NCBI GenBank assembly: GCA_003315655.1
Contig: NIZT01000025.1
Coordinates: forward strand, 1-64,000
DNA: 64,000 bases
Origin: Candidatus Methanobinarius endosymbioticus
GTDB lineage: Archaea; Methanobacteriota; Methanobacteria; Methanobacteriales; Methanobacteriaceae
Direction: 5' to 3'
This document shows, one piece after another, positions 23,501 to 33,181 of this stretch. Each line of letters starts with the position of its first letter. The first letter of the stretch is position 1. The position numbers were made by a program, and so were the translations under genes. The notes beneath the pieces are model-generated. The model searched no databases and had not been told where the DNA came from. It saw only the letters and a program-made list of their open reading frames with translations.

Positions 23501-24307
23501 TTATTTAACAGGAATGATTTTTTCTTTTTTAATAATTTCAGTTCCAGCAGGAGATTTTATCCAACTTAAAAATTCTTTCGCGAATTTGCTAGGTTCACCT
23601 TTTATAAGAAATATAAATGGTCTTTGAAGAACATATTCTTCATTAGTAATTGTTTTTTCTGAAGGAGAAACACCGTCAACAGAAATTGGTTTAACATCAT
23701 CATTCATATGAGCAAAAGATACAAATCCAATAGCTCCAGGATCAGAAGCAACAGATTGTTTAACAGATTCAGTAGAACTTTGTACAATAGCTGAATCTTT
23801 TATTTTTGTATCATCCATAACTATAGATTCAAAGGCAGATCTTGTACCTGAACCCTCCTCACGAGTAATAACATGGATTTCTTTATCATTTCCACCAACT
23901 TCTTTCCAATTAGTAATTTTTCCATTAAATATATTTTTTATTTGCTCAATTGAAAGATCTTTAATGTTATTTTGATTACTAACAGCTATTACAATACCTT
24001 CTTTTCCAATAGTTATTTCAGTAAGATTTTTTTTTTCAGTTGATGAAAGTTCTTTTGAACTCATACCTATATTTGCAAGACCTTGTTTTGTACTTCTTAT
24101 ACCCATTCCAGAACCTCCTCCTTGAACATAAATTCTAATATCTTCATGAGAACTGGTGAAATTTTCTGCTAACTTTTCTACTAAAGGTTGTACTGATGTA
24201 GAACCAACGACATCGATTCTTTCATAGCTTGCTCCAGGATTAATGAATAAATAAGCTAAAATAATACATATAGCTATTACTATTATTCCCTTGAATTCTG
24301 AGTTCAT
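23501..24307 (-). CDS. pstS: Phosphate-binding protein PstS (intact copy)
   Basis: A 268-aa extracellular solute-binding protein held by an N-terminal hydrophobic anchor (IIVIAICIILAYLFI). The phosphate-binding loops are visible: GSTSVQPLVEKLAE, GGGSGMGI and TREEGSGTRSAF. It contains NGKITNWKEVGG and, near the end, FLSWIKSPAGTE, two segments useful for reading the decayed second copy upstream. It lies 221 bp upstream of pstC in the same direction and should be in the same regulon. Confidence 0.92.
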   Translation of the reverse strand: MNSEFKGIIVIAICIILAYLFINPGASYERIDVVGSTSVQPLVEKLAENFTSSHEDIRIYVQGGGSGMGIRSTKQGLANIGMSSKELSSTEKKNLTEITIGKEGIVIAVSNQNNIKDLSIEQIKNIFNGKITNWKEVGGNDKEIHVITREEGSGTRSAFESIVMDDTKIKDSAIVQSSTESVKQSVASDPGAIGFVSFAHMNDDVKPISVDGVSPSEKTITNEEYVLQRPFIFLIKGEPSKFAKEFLSWIKSPAGTEIIKKEKIIPVK

Positions 24308-24713
24308 AACATTACCTAATTTTAGTTCAACTTGGAACTATTTAAAAATTAAGGTTTAGTCATGATAATCCATACTAAATGAAAATATAAAAATACTCAT
24401 ATGACAACTATATTCTCAATAGAATGAAATATTAAATTTTTCAATAGTAGTTAGGCATATTATTATTAAATAATGAAAAATCAAAAGAAATTTTAATTAA
24501 TTAAAATATTAAACTTTAAATAAATTTAATATTTATAATTAAGATAAAATCTTTATTTGTTAAAATTTAAGAGACTTAAAAAGAATATTTTTTAACAATA
24601 AACAAAATAAATTTGAATAAACAAAATTTAAAAATGTTTTTATTATTTATCAATAAAAATACTCAAATATATTGCTTAAATCAAATAGTAATATGTATTG
24701 AAAAGGAATTTCA
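24308..24713. other. Intergenic region upstream of pstS
   Basis: About 400 bp without a gene. A near-palindrome GTTCAACTTGGAAC at 24325-24338 sits just ahead of the pstS start and could be a regulator site, but a single imperfect copy is weak evidence. Confidence 0.3.
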
Positions 24714-25543
24714 CTATTTAGAGGATTTTAATATTTTTTCTTCTTCTAAAATTTTTGTTCCCTCAGACTCATTACTCAGTCCATAAATTCTTTTACATCA
24801 GCATTTGGAGTTCCTTTTACTAATAAAATAAATGATCTTTGTAATTCGTATGAACCATCCGCAATAGTTTTGTCTTCTGGAGAAATCTCACCTATACTTA
24901 ATGTTTTAACATCATCACCCATATGAGCATGAGAAACAACCCCAATAGCATCCGGATCTTGTTTAACAGCTTGTTTACCTGCTTCTGTAGAACTTTGAAC
25001 TGTAGCATCAGATTTCATCTTTGTATATTTACCCATGAATATATATTCAAATGCATCTAATGTACCAAATCCTTTTTCACGAGTTACTAAATGAATAGGA
25101 GCATCTGAACCTCCAAATTCTTTTCAGTTAGTTATTTTACCAGAAAAAACATCTTTAAGTTGTTCTTTGCTAAGATCAGTACCACTATTCTCATTATTAA
25201 CAGCTATGACAATACCATCTTGGCCAAGAGTAACTTCAGTTAAATCTTTCTTATCATCATTTTTTAAATCTTTAGAACTTGTACCTATCTCAGCAGTACC
25301 ATCTTGAGCACTTCTAATTCCAACACTTGATCCTCCACCTTGAACATTAATTTTTACATTAGCATTCTTTGATTTATAAGTTTCAGCAAGTTTTTCTGCA
25401 ACAGGTTGTACAGAGATAGAACCAACTACATCAATAGTTGAAGCACTTCCACTGCCTGCAAATAACATTCCAGCTAAAGTTATTACAGCAATAGCAATAA
25501 TTATTATAATTATGTGATTTTTTTCATATTTTTTACACCTCAA
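24714..25543 (-). pseudogene. Second pstS copy, inactivated by two TGA codons and a frameshift
   Basis: A paralogue of the adjacent pstS. The first 139 aa have the anchor and GSISVQPVAEKLAE, and are open to a TGA at 25124-25126 where the intact copy reads ITNWKEVGG (here TN-stop-KEFGG). The same frame continues for about 115 codons to a second TGA at 24776-24778, in FMD-stop-V, aligned with the Trp of FLSWIK. One base is then missing, and a shifted frame gives EGTKILEEEKIL up to TAG at 24714-24716. The first motif, GSISVQP, also differs from the canonical GSTSVQP. Aligning the two copies makes the lost Trp codons convincing. Confidence 0.85.
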
Positions 25544-25957
25544 AAATAGGTTAGAATTTTTTATATATAAAGCTTACTTTTATGTGAAAAATAGTACATT
25601 AAATAGGAACAAATCTAATAGGAAATAAACAAGGAATTTAAAAAATTCACAAAAAGTGAAATAAAATTCATATTAAATAAAAAAGGTGTTATGTGCAAAA
25701 TAATGAAATATATCTTAAACTATAATAAATAAAAGAAAATTAAAAATAAAATTAATAAAAAAGACCCCACATATTATATAAAAAGTGAAAAAAATATTAA
25801 ATAATATTTAAAATTAAATAGAAATATTTAAAATTTTTTTTATTAACGATTATATAATAGAAAACCAGCTAATTTATACAATAGTAAGTTCATATATATC
25901 TAAATAAAATAAATATAATATTTATTCGGAAATTATAGAATGTTTAAATCAAAAATT
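25544..25957. other. AT-rich intergenic stretch
   Basis: Spacer between two decayed genes. No gene recognised; several purine-rich tracts only. Confidence 0.45.
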
Positions 25958-26217
25958 ATGAAAATGAGAATTATAAGAGAGCTGAAAAAAGTTTAGAAGA
26001 AGTCAAAGGTTTTTATATAAATTTGATTACCTACATAACAATAAATATTTTTATTTATAATAAATTTGATATTCACACCATGAACCGGTGTTTTTTGTTT
26101 CCATTAATATTTTGGGACATAAAAGTCCTTTTTCATTTTCTAAGAATATTTATATTTGATAATAAATTATTTGGAAAAAAAATAGGAAGAAAAAAGATAA
26201 AAGAATATGGAAAATGA
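25958..26217 (+). pseudogene. Decayed 2TM-domain protein
   Basis: Reading from 25958 gives ATG AAA ATG, then, after a frame change, KRAEKSLEEVKGFYINLITY, two hydrophobic segments around INIFIYNKF and FPLIFWDIKVLFHFLRIF, and GKKIGRKKIKEY. This is the layout of small 2TM-domain proteins: E-x-x-x-K-G-F-Y before helix 1 and a W/K-E-E-R-K-I-K-E-Y tail. The frame with the conserved residues has no start codon, and the end is shifted before a TGA. Function unknown. Confidence 0.55.
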
Positions 26218-26260
26218 GAAAATTAAAAAACATATTTAATTAAAAATTATTTAATTTTTA

Positions 26261-27149
26261 TTATCTAAAATTCCTTGGGACAGCAGATCTTGGAATATTT
26301 TTATGAAATTCAGTAACAGTATCCAATATTTCTACACAAATATCTCCAATTCTTTCAAATGACTTTACCAATCTTGAAAGATATATATATAGTAAGTAAA
26401 CTCGTCTTTATCTTCAAAAGAAGTTTCAGCTATTTCAATAGCTATAAAATTAAGAGTTTTCTTTTGTAAATTATGAACTTTTTCTTCTAAATCCATAATA
26501 TCTCCTTTAAGAGATAATTTTCCATTTAAAAAAGCATCCATTGCATTTTGAATCATTTTATTAACAGATTTATACATGGATTTTAATAAGTCTAATATAT
26601 CTTTATTGATTTGATTATTGTCTTCATTAATAGTAAATTTAGAAAAATGGTCACAATAATCACCAATACGTTCTAAATCATATGTAATTTCATTAAAAAT
26701 AAGAGTTTTTGAAAATTGAGTAGCTGGATCTATACTAACAACCGTTTCAACAGAAGACCGTGTTTTTTCAAACATGTTGTTAGTAGTATAATCCATTTCC
26801 ATAGCTAAATTGGCTTTTTCTTTGTCACTTTTAACTACTGCAAGAAAAGATGTTTTTAATTGTTTTGAAACATGTTCGGTCATGTTTTGTAACATTCCTT
26901 TAATTAAAAAGGTAGATGAATGATCTCCTGAAAAAATATTTTCTCCAATTTTTTCAGAAAATTCTTCATATTTTTTTAAGTCCAAAATATAGGCTCTTTT
27001 TACAATATCTTCGTCAATTAATGGTTTAAGTAATTTTGTAACATATCTTCTACTAATATCTAATTTTTCAACGATTACATCTGTGTAGAAGGATTATCAT
27101 ATAGAATAATATATAGAATATCTTTGAGAGTTTTATTATTTTTTGTCAT
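26261..27149 (-). pseudogene. Decayed HTH-PhoU phosphate regulator
   Basis: The assembled protein is about 295 aa. It has an N-terminal winged-helix segment (KTLKDILYIILYDNPST, then DVIVEKLDISRRYVTKLL in another frame). A PhoU domain follows (FNEITYDLERIGDYCDHFSK), with a second PhoU repeat at the end (VKSFERIGDICVEILDT). One frameshift near 27083 separates the HTH start. Another, in a TATATATATA tract near 26385-26395, cuts off the last 45 residues. The intact form would be a DNA-binding regulator responding to phosphate status. It lies beside the dead second pstS and apart from the working pst-phoU cluster. Confidence 0.75.
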
Positions 27150-27266
27150 ATTAATCGTTTTAATTAATTATCAAAATATTTATTAAGATATAAATTATTG
27201 TAAATAAGTAAATTAGATAAAAAATAAATATAAGATTAATAAATAAATCGACTTTATTAATTTAAG

Positions 27267-28328
27267 CTATTTTTTAAAATATTTCCGATTTTTAGACATG
27301 GTACTAGTTTTACTTGTTTTTATTGTTTTATTATTATTTACATTAGTTATAGTAGGTTTATTATCTATATTATTATCTAAATTATTATTCATATTACTAT
27401 CTATATTATTCGCTATATTATTTTTTATATTATCATTATTTATATTGTTATTTTTAATATTATTTTTAATGTTGTTTCTATTAGAATTGCTTTTAATACT
27501 ATTTTTTCTATAATTTTTAGTTTTTTCAAGATCAAATTCATTATTTTGGGATGAAATATTTTTATTGTTATTATTTTCTCTATAATTTTCTCCATTCAAA
27601 TATTTATAATGACCTTCGAAATATTCCATTCGATTTTTAAGATCTAATTTACTTACTTTTAAATTATTGTCAGCAGCAGTATTTTCATTAGCTATATGAT
27701 CAGAATTTTCTAAATTATTATTATTTTTCTTTCTATTTATATAAAGAGACATTGATTCTAAAAATATTTTTATAATTACAAATAATACAGCTAGAAATAC
27801 ACAAACCATTAATATTATATCAAATGATTGGAATATTTCAGAATAATAATAAAAAAATTCAATGTTAAGATCTAATAAACCTCTTACTAACAATACAATT
27901 CCTGAAACAAAGATAATTGCCCCATATTTTCTTTCAATTGTTTTAGGGTGAATTAAAGGATATATACCCATAACTATTAAACCAATTCCCATAAATCTTA
28001 CAAGATTATTATTTGTAATTTCTTCTAATTGCCTAAAAAATTCTAAAAAATCAGGAAAATATAGTGTATAGGAATCAAGTAAAGCTACTATAAAAATAAC
28101 TAAGAAAATAGCTATTAAAATAAGAGGTATGATATATACCAATTCATTTTCCACCCTTCTTATAGTTGTACTTTCAAGAGGTTCTTTGACAAAGATAGAA
28201 AGTACTTGATATAAGATAGCTCCTAAAACTGCCCCTATAACTGTCCCAGCCACACCTAGAAAACTTGTTGTTAAAGCAACTATTCCAGATATTAAACCTG
28301 CCATTACTATATCAAACGATTTAGACAT
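27267..28328 (-). CDS. Multi-spanning membrane protein with Asn-rich tail
   Basis: A 353-aa protein I cannot assign to a family. Residues 1-200 contain about six hydrophobic segments with a Gly/Ala-rich first pair (AGLISGIVALTTSFLGVAGTV). Residues 205-353 are a hydrophilic tail dominated by Asn with Asp, Lys and Ser, including repeated NNN-I and NNNI-NN units from about residue 280 to 330. The tail is probably cytoplasmic and disordered and may expand by replication slippage of AAT/AAC codons. The gene is open throughout and convergent with nothing nearby. Confidence 0.6.
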   Translation of the reverse strand: MSKSFDIVMAGLISGIVALTTSFLGVAGTVIGAVLGAILYQVLSIFVKEPLESTTIRRVENELVYIIPLILIAIFLVIFIVALLDSYTLYFPDFLEFFRQLEEITNNNLVRFMGIGLIVMGIYPLIHPKTIERKYGAIIFVSGIVLLVRGLLDLNIEFFYYYSEIFQSFDIILMVCVFLAVLFVIIKIFLESMSLYINRKKNNNNLENSDHIANENTAADNNLKVSKLDLKNRMEYFEGHYKYLNGENYRENNNNKNISSQNNEFDLEKTKNYRKNSIKSNSNRNNIKNNIKNNNINNDNIKNNIANNIDSNMNNNLDNNIDNKPTITNVNNNKTIKTSKTSTMSKNRKYFKK

Positions 28329-28723
28329 AAAATTCCTTCATTAATAACCATAGTTAATAATTAAATGTTTAATAAATATATAAGAAATTTATAGATAAGA
28401 AATTTCAATTGAAAATTTCAAATTATTATAAAATATTTCATTCTCAATATTCATAATTTATAAAATTTATATAATAATTATTTTATTTAATAAAATATAC
28501 TCATAAATTAAGAAACAAAATATATTTTACTTTATAAAATATATTCATAAATTAAGAGATATGTGAATTTATAAAAATATATGTATAATAAACACAAAAT
28601 TATAAAATCATTTTATATATTATTACTCTTAACATAATATATTTTATTATTAATTTTTTAACTTATAATGATATTTTATTACCAATAAATTAAATTTTTA
28701 TAATATATTTTATTTTTATAATA
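28329..28723. other. AT-rich upstream region
   Basis: Upstream of the Asn-rich membrane protein gene on the minus strand. It contains two AAATATA-TTTTA-type words near 28515-28550 repeated about 45 bp apart, but no gene. Confidence 0.4.
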
Positions 28724-28966
28724 TTTTTTTAATTAAAAATTTTGATTTAAATAGTTATTTTTTCATTTTAATTATTTTTATATTTATTATAATTTTATTA
28801 TATCCGAATTTTATAGCCTTTATACAATTATAAAAATGTTGAAACTATTTTTAAAATATTTTAAATATAGTTAGAAATAATTAAAAAATAAAAATAGAAA
28901 TAGAAATATAAAAATAATTAAAATGAAAAAAATAACTATTTAAATCAAAATTTTTAATTAAAAAAA
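28724..28966. repeat. Long inverted repeat, 62-bp arms, MITE-like
   Basis: The left arm 28724-28785 and right arm about 28904-28966 are near-perfect reverse complements. The core is GATTTAAATAGTTATTTTTT on the left and AAAAAATAACTATTTAAATC on the right. They flank about 118 bp of unrelated A/T-rich sequence with no ORF. The whole unit is about 243 bp and would fold into one long hairpin. It ends about 80 bp before the tRNA-Thr gene. It could be a miniature inverted-repeat element or a structured non-coding unit. No clear target-site duplication was recognised because the flanks are nearly pure A/T. Confidence 0.6.
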
Positions 28967-29044
28967 TAAAATTAATTAGAAAATAAAATTAATTAAAAGA
29001 TATAATAATTAAAAAAATATTATATTTAAAAGAATTATATTTGA

Positions 29045-29121
<77 letters not shown>

Positions 29122-29146
29122 ATTTTAATTCCATGTTTAAAAAAGT

Positions 29147-29229
<83 letters not shown>

Positions 29230-29261
29230 TATGAAAAATACAACAATAAAGTTGTACATTA

Positions 29262-29272
29262 ATTATTTATAC
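29262..29272 (-). promoter_or_regulatory. TATA box for the tRNA-Leu/tRNA-Thr unit
   Basis: On the minus strand GTATAAATAAT lies 34-44 nt before the mature tRNA-Leu 5' end, the expected distance for an archaeal tRNA promoter with a short leader. Confidence 0.5.
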
Positions 29273-29374
29273 ACTGAATTCAGAATATTAAATTAATAGT
29301 TTCAATAAGTTTTAAGACTCAAATTAAGCCAATATTAAATTAAGAATAGTGTAATAAATTTTGTTTTATTGATT

Positions 29375-29659
29375 ATGAAAAAGCAGTTTAATTTTTTTAT
29401 TACAATCAATAATACAGCAACTAAATCTTTGAATATTTTAGTATATAAACTTTACTCTAGAAATTTTACTATAGAAATTTATGGAGATAACTTGAAGATC
29501 AACATGTCAGAATGTGGAGTATGTGAAGCATGTGTAGAAGTATGCCCATTAAGAATAATAAAAAAGGATACAAAGATTATAATTGCAGAAGGCTGTGATA
29601 ATTACGGAGAATGTCTAAAAGTTTGTCCTACAGGTTGCATGATTCCTGATGAAGAATAA
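29375..29659 (+). CDS. Small two-cluster ferredoxin-like protein
   Basis: A 94-aa protein with an N-terminal domain of about 45 residues (KKQFNFFITINNTATKS...) and then two [4Fe-4S] motifs, CGVCEACVEVC and CDNYGECLKVC. The latter has a three-residue gap (CxxxxxC) in place of the first CxxC, followed by PTGC. It is probably a cytoplasmic electron carrier; its partner is unknown. The ATG at 29375 is preferred over a TTG six bases upstream. No clear ribosome binding site is visible, so the transcript may be leaderless. Intact. Confidence 0.72.
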   Translation: MKKQFNFFITINNTATKSLNILVYKLYSRNFTIEIYGDNLKINMSECGVCEACVEVCPLRIIKKDTKIIIAEGCDNYGECLKVCPTGCMIPDEE

Positions 29660-30110
29660 AAACACCATTATTCCGAAAGAGAATTTTATTAATACTCATT
29701 ATGCATTATAATAAAATTATAATCCCTAAATATAAAAATATTATAAAAATAATAAGAAACTAAATAAAAAATTAATAAAATAAATTAATGAAATAGAATT
29801 TTAATTTAATATAATAAAATAAAAAAATTTATTAAGTTTAAGAATAAATATTCAGTTATTATCCTAATAATCAAATAATAGATAAATATTCATATATTAA
29901 AAATAAATTAGATATTCATGAATTGATTATAATAATTAATAAGAGATTACTAATAATAATACTAGAGATAAATTTTTAATTAATTCTGATTAATTTTTGA
30001 TTTGTTTTTAATTGATTTTCGACTAGTTTCTAGTTAGCTTCTAATTAATTATTAATTAATTTACTAGTTGATTACAATTATGTTAAATTAAAATAATAGT
30101 AGGTTAAAAA
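29660..30110. other. AT-rich intergenic stretch
   Basis: No gene. The part at 29985-30070 is built of quasi-repeated TTTTTGATT, TTTTAATTGATT and CTAGTT-like words on one strand. No RNA fold was recognised. Confidence 0.4.
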
Positions 30111-30923
30111 ATGAAGAAACCTAATTTAAAAAATATTTTAAAACGTTTTACAATAATTGATGTTTTAATAGTTATAGTTATTATAGGAACTATCGTTTTT
30201 GCTCTTATGTATACTGGAGGGGATGAAGAAAAGTCAGAATCAGTTTCATTTGATTCATCTACAATGAACAAGCTTGCAGAAAAATATTTATCATTTTATC
30301 AAGAAGGAAAAATTGTTAAAACACATGTAGGAGGATATAATTCTAGTGACAGAAAATATCAAGAATTATATGGAACTATTATATGGGTAGATGATAATAA
30401 AGGATCGGATGTTCAAGTTTTAATTGATATTGATGGAGATTCAAAAAGTCAATCTATTCTTGCAAGACTATATAAAGACAATAAAAATGCTGATTTATAT
30501 ATTGAACATATAACTTTAGAAACTGATGGTAAAAAATATGAAAATCTGACAGAAATCCAAATTAATCCTAAAAATATAGGTTCATTAGATGAAATAACAA
30601 ATAATATAGGCAATAATACAAATTATACCATTTCAGGGAAAATATCAACCAATGAAAAGGATAGTGAGACTTATCAACAATTATCTAATGAATTATTCTT
30701 AAATGGGAGAAAGCAATCAACTAAACCAATAAATGAAAACACTTATGACCAAATACAATTAATTATGGCTAATAAAACTGAAATAAACATTGCTTCAGAA
30801 ATTTTAGGAAATATTGATGGACAGACCGGAATACTGACAATAAGAATATACAATTCAAATCCTGAAGATATACAACAAATAGAAAATTCATTTGATGTGT
30901 TTAATATTCGAAAAATAACTTAA
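30111..30923 (+). CDS. Membrane-anchored protein of unknown function
   Basis: A 270-aa protein with a basic N-terminus, one membrane helix at about residues 17-37 (IDVLIVIVIIGTIVFALMYT), and an external domain rich in Asn, Asp and Lys. It has no recognisable catalytic motif. The short anchor followed by a beta-rich exported domain loosely resembles DUF4330-like proteins, which I cannot verify. It lies 176 bp upstream of the polysaccharide polymerase gene in the same direction and may work with it at the cell surface. Intact. Confidence 0.6.
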   Translation: MKKPNLKNILKRFTIIDVLIVIVIIGTIVFALMYTGGDEEKSESVSFDSSTMNKLAEKYLSFYQEGKIVKTHVGGYNSSDRKYQELYGTIIWVDDNKGSDVQVLIDIDGDSKSQSILARLYKDNKNADLYIEHITLETDGKKYENLTEIQINPKNIGSLDEITNNIGNNTNYTISGKISTNEKDSETYQQLSNELFLNGRKQSTKPINENTYDQIQLIMANKTEINIASEILGNIDGQTGILTIRIYNSNPEDIQQIENSFDVFNIRKIT

Positions 30924-31099
30924 ATCAATATTTAACTAATCTAAATAATCTAAATAAAACAAATAATCTAATTAAATAAGTTAAATAAATGAATTAATTA
31001 AACTAAATAAATAGCTAATTAAATAGTAAATAACTTTTTAATTAAATTAAATTAATAATAAGACATATGAACAAATAAAGATTAATAAAAAGTGATAAT

Positions 31100-32395
31100 A
31101 TGAATGGATTCTATTCAATAGCTATTTATTTTACTAAAAATATTACAAAAATATTTAAAAGATCACTATTTTTCACAATTATATTTTCAATAGCTAAATT
31201 TATTGAAAAACAATGGGTGAATAGTTATTTTAAGAATTTATATCCAAGTGAAAATTTTTTAAGTATTTTAAAAAGAAATAATATAATAAAAAATCATATA
31301 TTCCATCCAATTATCTTATTACTTATTTTTGCAATATTCTTAATACTGTCTATTAATTCAATATCTCCTAATTTACAACTTGTATTAGTCATTGCATTTA
31401 GTTCATTTATTATAGGTTCAATTATTATACCCAACAGATTTTTCAATAATATTTCCAAAAAATCATTTATTAAATTCAAAAATAATGATGTTTATTCTAT
31501 AGGATTTTGTCTTGTTTTGATTGGAGTGATATTTTTCTTCCTTAGTGTAGTTTCTGTTGGAGGAATTCCCCTTCTTAAACCATCACTACGTTATGGGTTA
31601 AAACCTATTCTTACAATGCCTGTCTTTTTATTGATTCCCGGAATTGGACTTATGGGTTCTTCTTATTTAAATAGATTTAAAAAAGAAAGATTAAGTCGAA
31701 GTCAAGCTAGATTTAGATTTATTAATCTTATTGCTTTTGGTTGTGTGTTTTTATTTTCATTAGGTTATAGAACCCCAATAATAGCAGCATTACTAATGAT
31801 GATAATAATAGGTTATTATGGAAAAATATTATCAGTATGGGAAGTTGTGATTGGTGCATTAGCTGGGGTAGGCCTCATAATTGGAATTGGATATTTCCGC
31901 TCTCTTGAAGAATTCGCTATAACAAGTAACACTAGTCCATTTTATACCTTACAAAGCAGAGCAGATTTTACATTACATGTACTTAATTTACTAAATTATA
32001 TTTCAGGAGATTTTGGGATTAAACATGGTGCATTAACTTTAAGTGCAATGCCGGGTATAAGTGAACTTGGACCTAGAATGACTATTGGACAATTGATAGC
32101 TTGGAGAACTGAAGTTAGTGTGACCCCAACACTAATTGGACCTATGTTAGTAGATTTTGGAAAGTTAGGAGTAGCTTTTGGAATGGGTCTTCTTGGATTT
32201 ATATTAGGAATAGGATATAAAATATTACAAAAAACTAAAGATTCATTCTATATAACATTATATGGATTACTTCTAACTTATGCCATTTTAGGAGTAGAAA
32301 CTGGAATACTTGATATTCAAGTGATAGTTTATTTTGTTATAGGACTTTTAATATACATAGCCAATATTTTAAGAATTAAAAAACAAACAAAATAA
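31100..32395 (+). CDS. Oligosaccharide repeat unit polymerase family membrane protein
   Basis: A 431-aa multi-spanning protein with about ten membrane helices. The extracytoplasmic loop segments PLLKPSLRYGLKP (near residue 155) and SLGYRTPIIAALLMMIIIGY, and the R-x-D-F-T-L-H-V-L segment, are typical of the archaeal oligosaccharide repeat-unit polymerase family (TIGR04370). The likely role is joining surface glycan repeat units on the outer face of the membrane. Unlike the neighbouring adhesin it is fully open. Confidence 0.75.
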   Translation: MNGFYSIAIYFTKNITKIFKRSLFFTIIFSIAKFIEKQWVNSYFKNLYPSENFLSILKRNNIIKNHIFHPIILLLIFAIFLILSINSISPNLQLVLVIAFSSFIIGSIIIPNRFFNNISKKSFIKFKNNDVYSIGFCLVLIGVIFFFLSVVSVGGIPLLKPSLRYGLKPILTMPVFLLIPGIGLMGSSYLNRFKKERLSRSQARFRFINLIAFGCVFLFSLGYRTPIIAALLMMIIIGYYGKILSVWEVVIGALAGVGLIIGIGYFRSLEEFAITSNTSPFYTLQSRADFTLHVLNLLNYISGDFGIKHGALTLSAMPGISELGPRMTIGQLIAWRTEVSVTPTLIGPMLVDFGKLGVAFGMGLLGFILGIGYKILQKTKDSFYITLYGLLLTYAILGVETGILDIQVIVYFVIGLLIYIANILRIKKQTK

Positions 32396-32432
32396 TATAA
32401 TTAATAGTAAAAATATTATTTATATTAATTTA

Positions 32433-32879
32433 TTAAAATCCCATCATAATATCAATATCTTCTTTTAAAGCATCTAAATCTAAGCTTGTGAAAAAAAAAT
32501 AGAAAAATGCTTCATCTTTAACAAAACCAATATGTCTTTGATGAGAACTAACATTAGATTTGGAAATTTCACTTTTAAAATCAAAAATTAATATTCCTTC
32601 TTTTGGGGTTATTTCTGAATCAAATATTTTTGCTCCATTATCTTTAAGGAATTTTTCCATAAAATCCCTCCAATATTCTGTAGATTTTCCACCAGCATTA
32701 GCTACAGAAAATGAAAATTTTCCTCCTTTTCCTTTATCTGTTTTCATAGTTACAACTTCAGTGGGATTTTTTGCTTTATTTTCAAATTCATACCAATTAG
32801 ACGGATAATTAAAAGCTATTTTATCATTTTTGTACCGTTTAATTATAACTTCTTTATTTCCTTTATTTGAATCATTCAT
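32433..32879 (-). CDS. PsbP-related small protein
   Basis: A 148-aa soluble protein without a signal sequence. It begins with polar residues, then YKNDKIAFNYPSNWYEFENK, the F-x-Y-P-x-x-W start typical of PsbP-like folds, and ends with FYFFFTSLDLDALKEDIDIM. Methanobacteriales genomes carry several such PsbP-related proteins of unknown role. Convergent with the polymerase gene. Intact; the family is assigned from pattern only. Confidence 0.6.
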   Translation of the reverse strand: MNDSNKGNKEVIIKRYKNDKIAFNYPSNWYEFENKAKNPTEVVTMKTDKGKGGKFSFSVANAGGKSTEYWRDFMEKFLKDNGAKIFDSEITPKEGILIFDFKSEISKSNVSSHQRHIGFVKDEAFFYFFFTSLDLDALKEDIDIMMGF

Positions 32880-33181
32880 ATTTTCACTTTAATATTAAAA
32901 TTATATTATGCATATTAGATATCAAATGATATATCTAAAAATAATATTACAATTAATTTAATAAAATTAATTAACAAAATTAACTTATTAAATTTATCTT
33001 ACAAAAATTATATTATAAAAATTATCTTTAAAATCATTTTATAAAATCAAATTATTTATAAAATTTATTTAATAAAAATATATTAAATAAATTTAAAAAA
33101 AAATAATTAAAAAGATATTTAAAAAAAGATAAGGATAAAAATATAATTATATCCTTAAAAAAATTTAATTATTATTTTTTC
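32880..33181. other. AT-rich intergenic stretch
   Basis: No gene recognised. Dominated by A runs and AAATTATTTA-like repeats. Confidence 0.45.

Noticed and set aside
24325..24338. GTTC-N6-GAAC-like near-palindrome upstream of pstS as a phosphate operator
   Set aside because: Only one imperfect copy, not found before the second pstS or phoU, so chance is likely.
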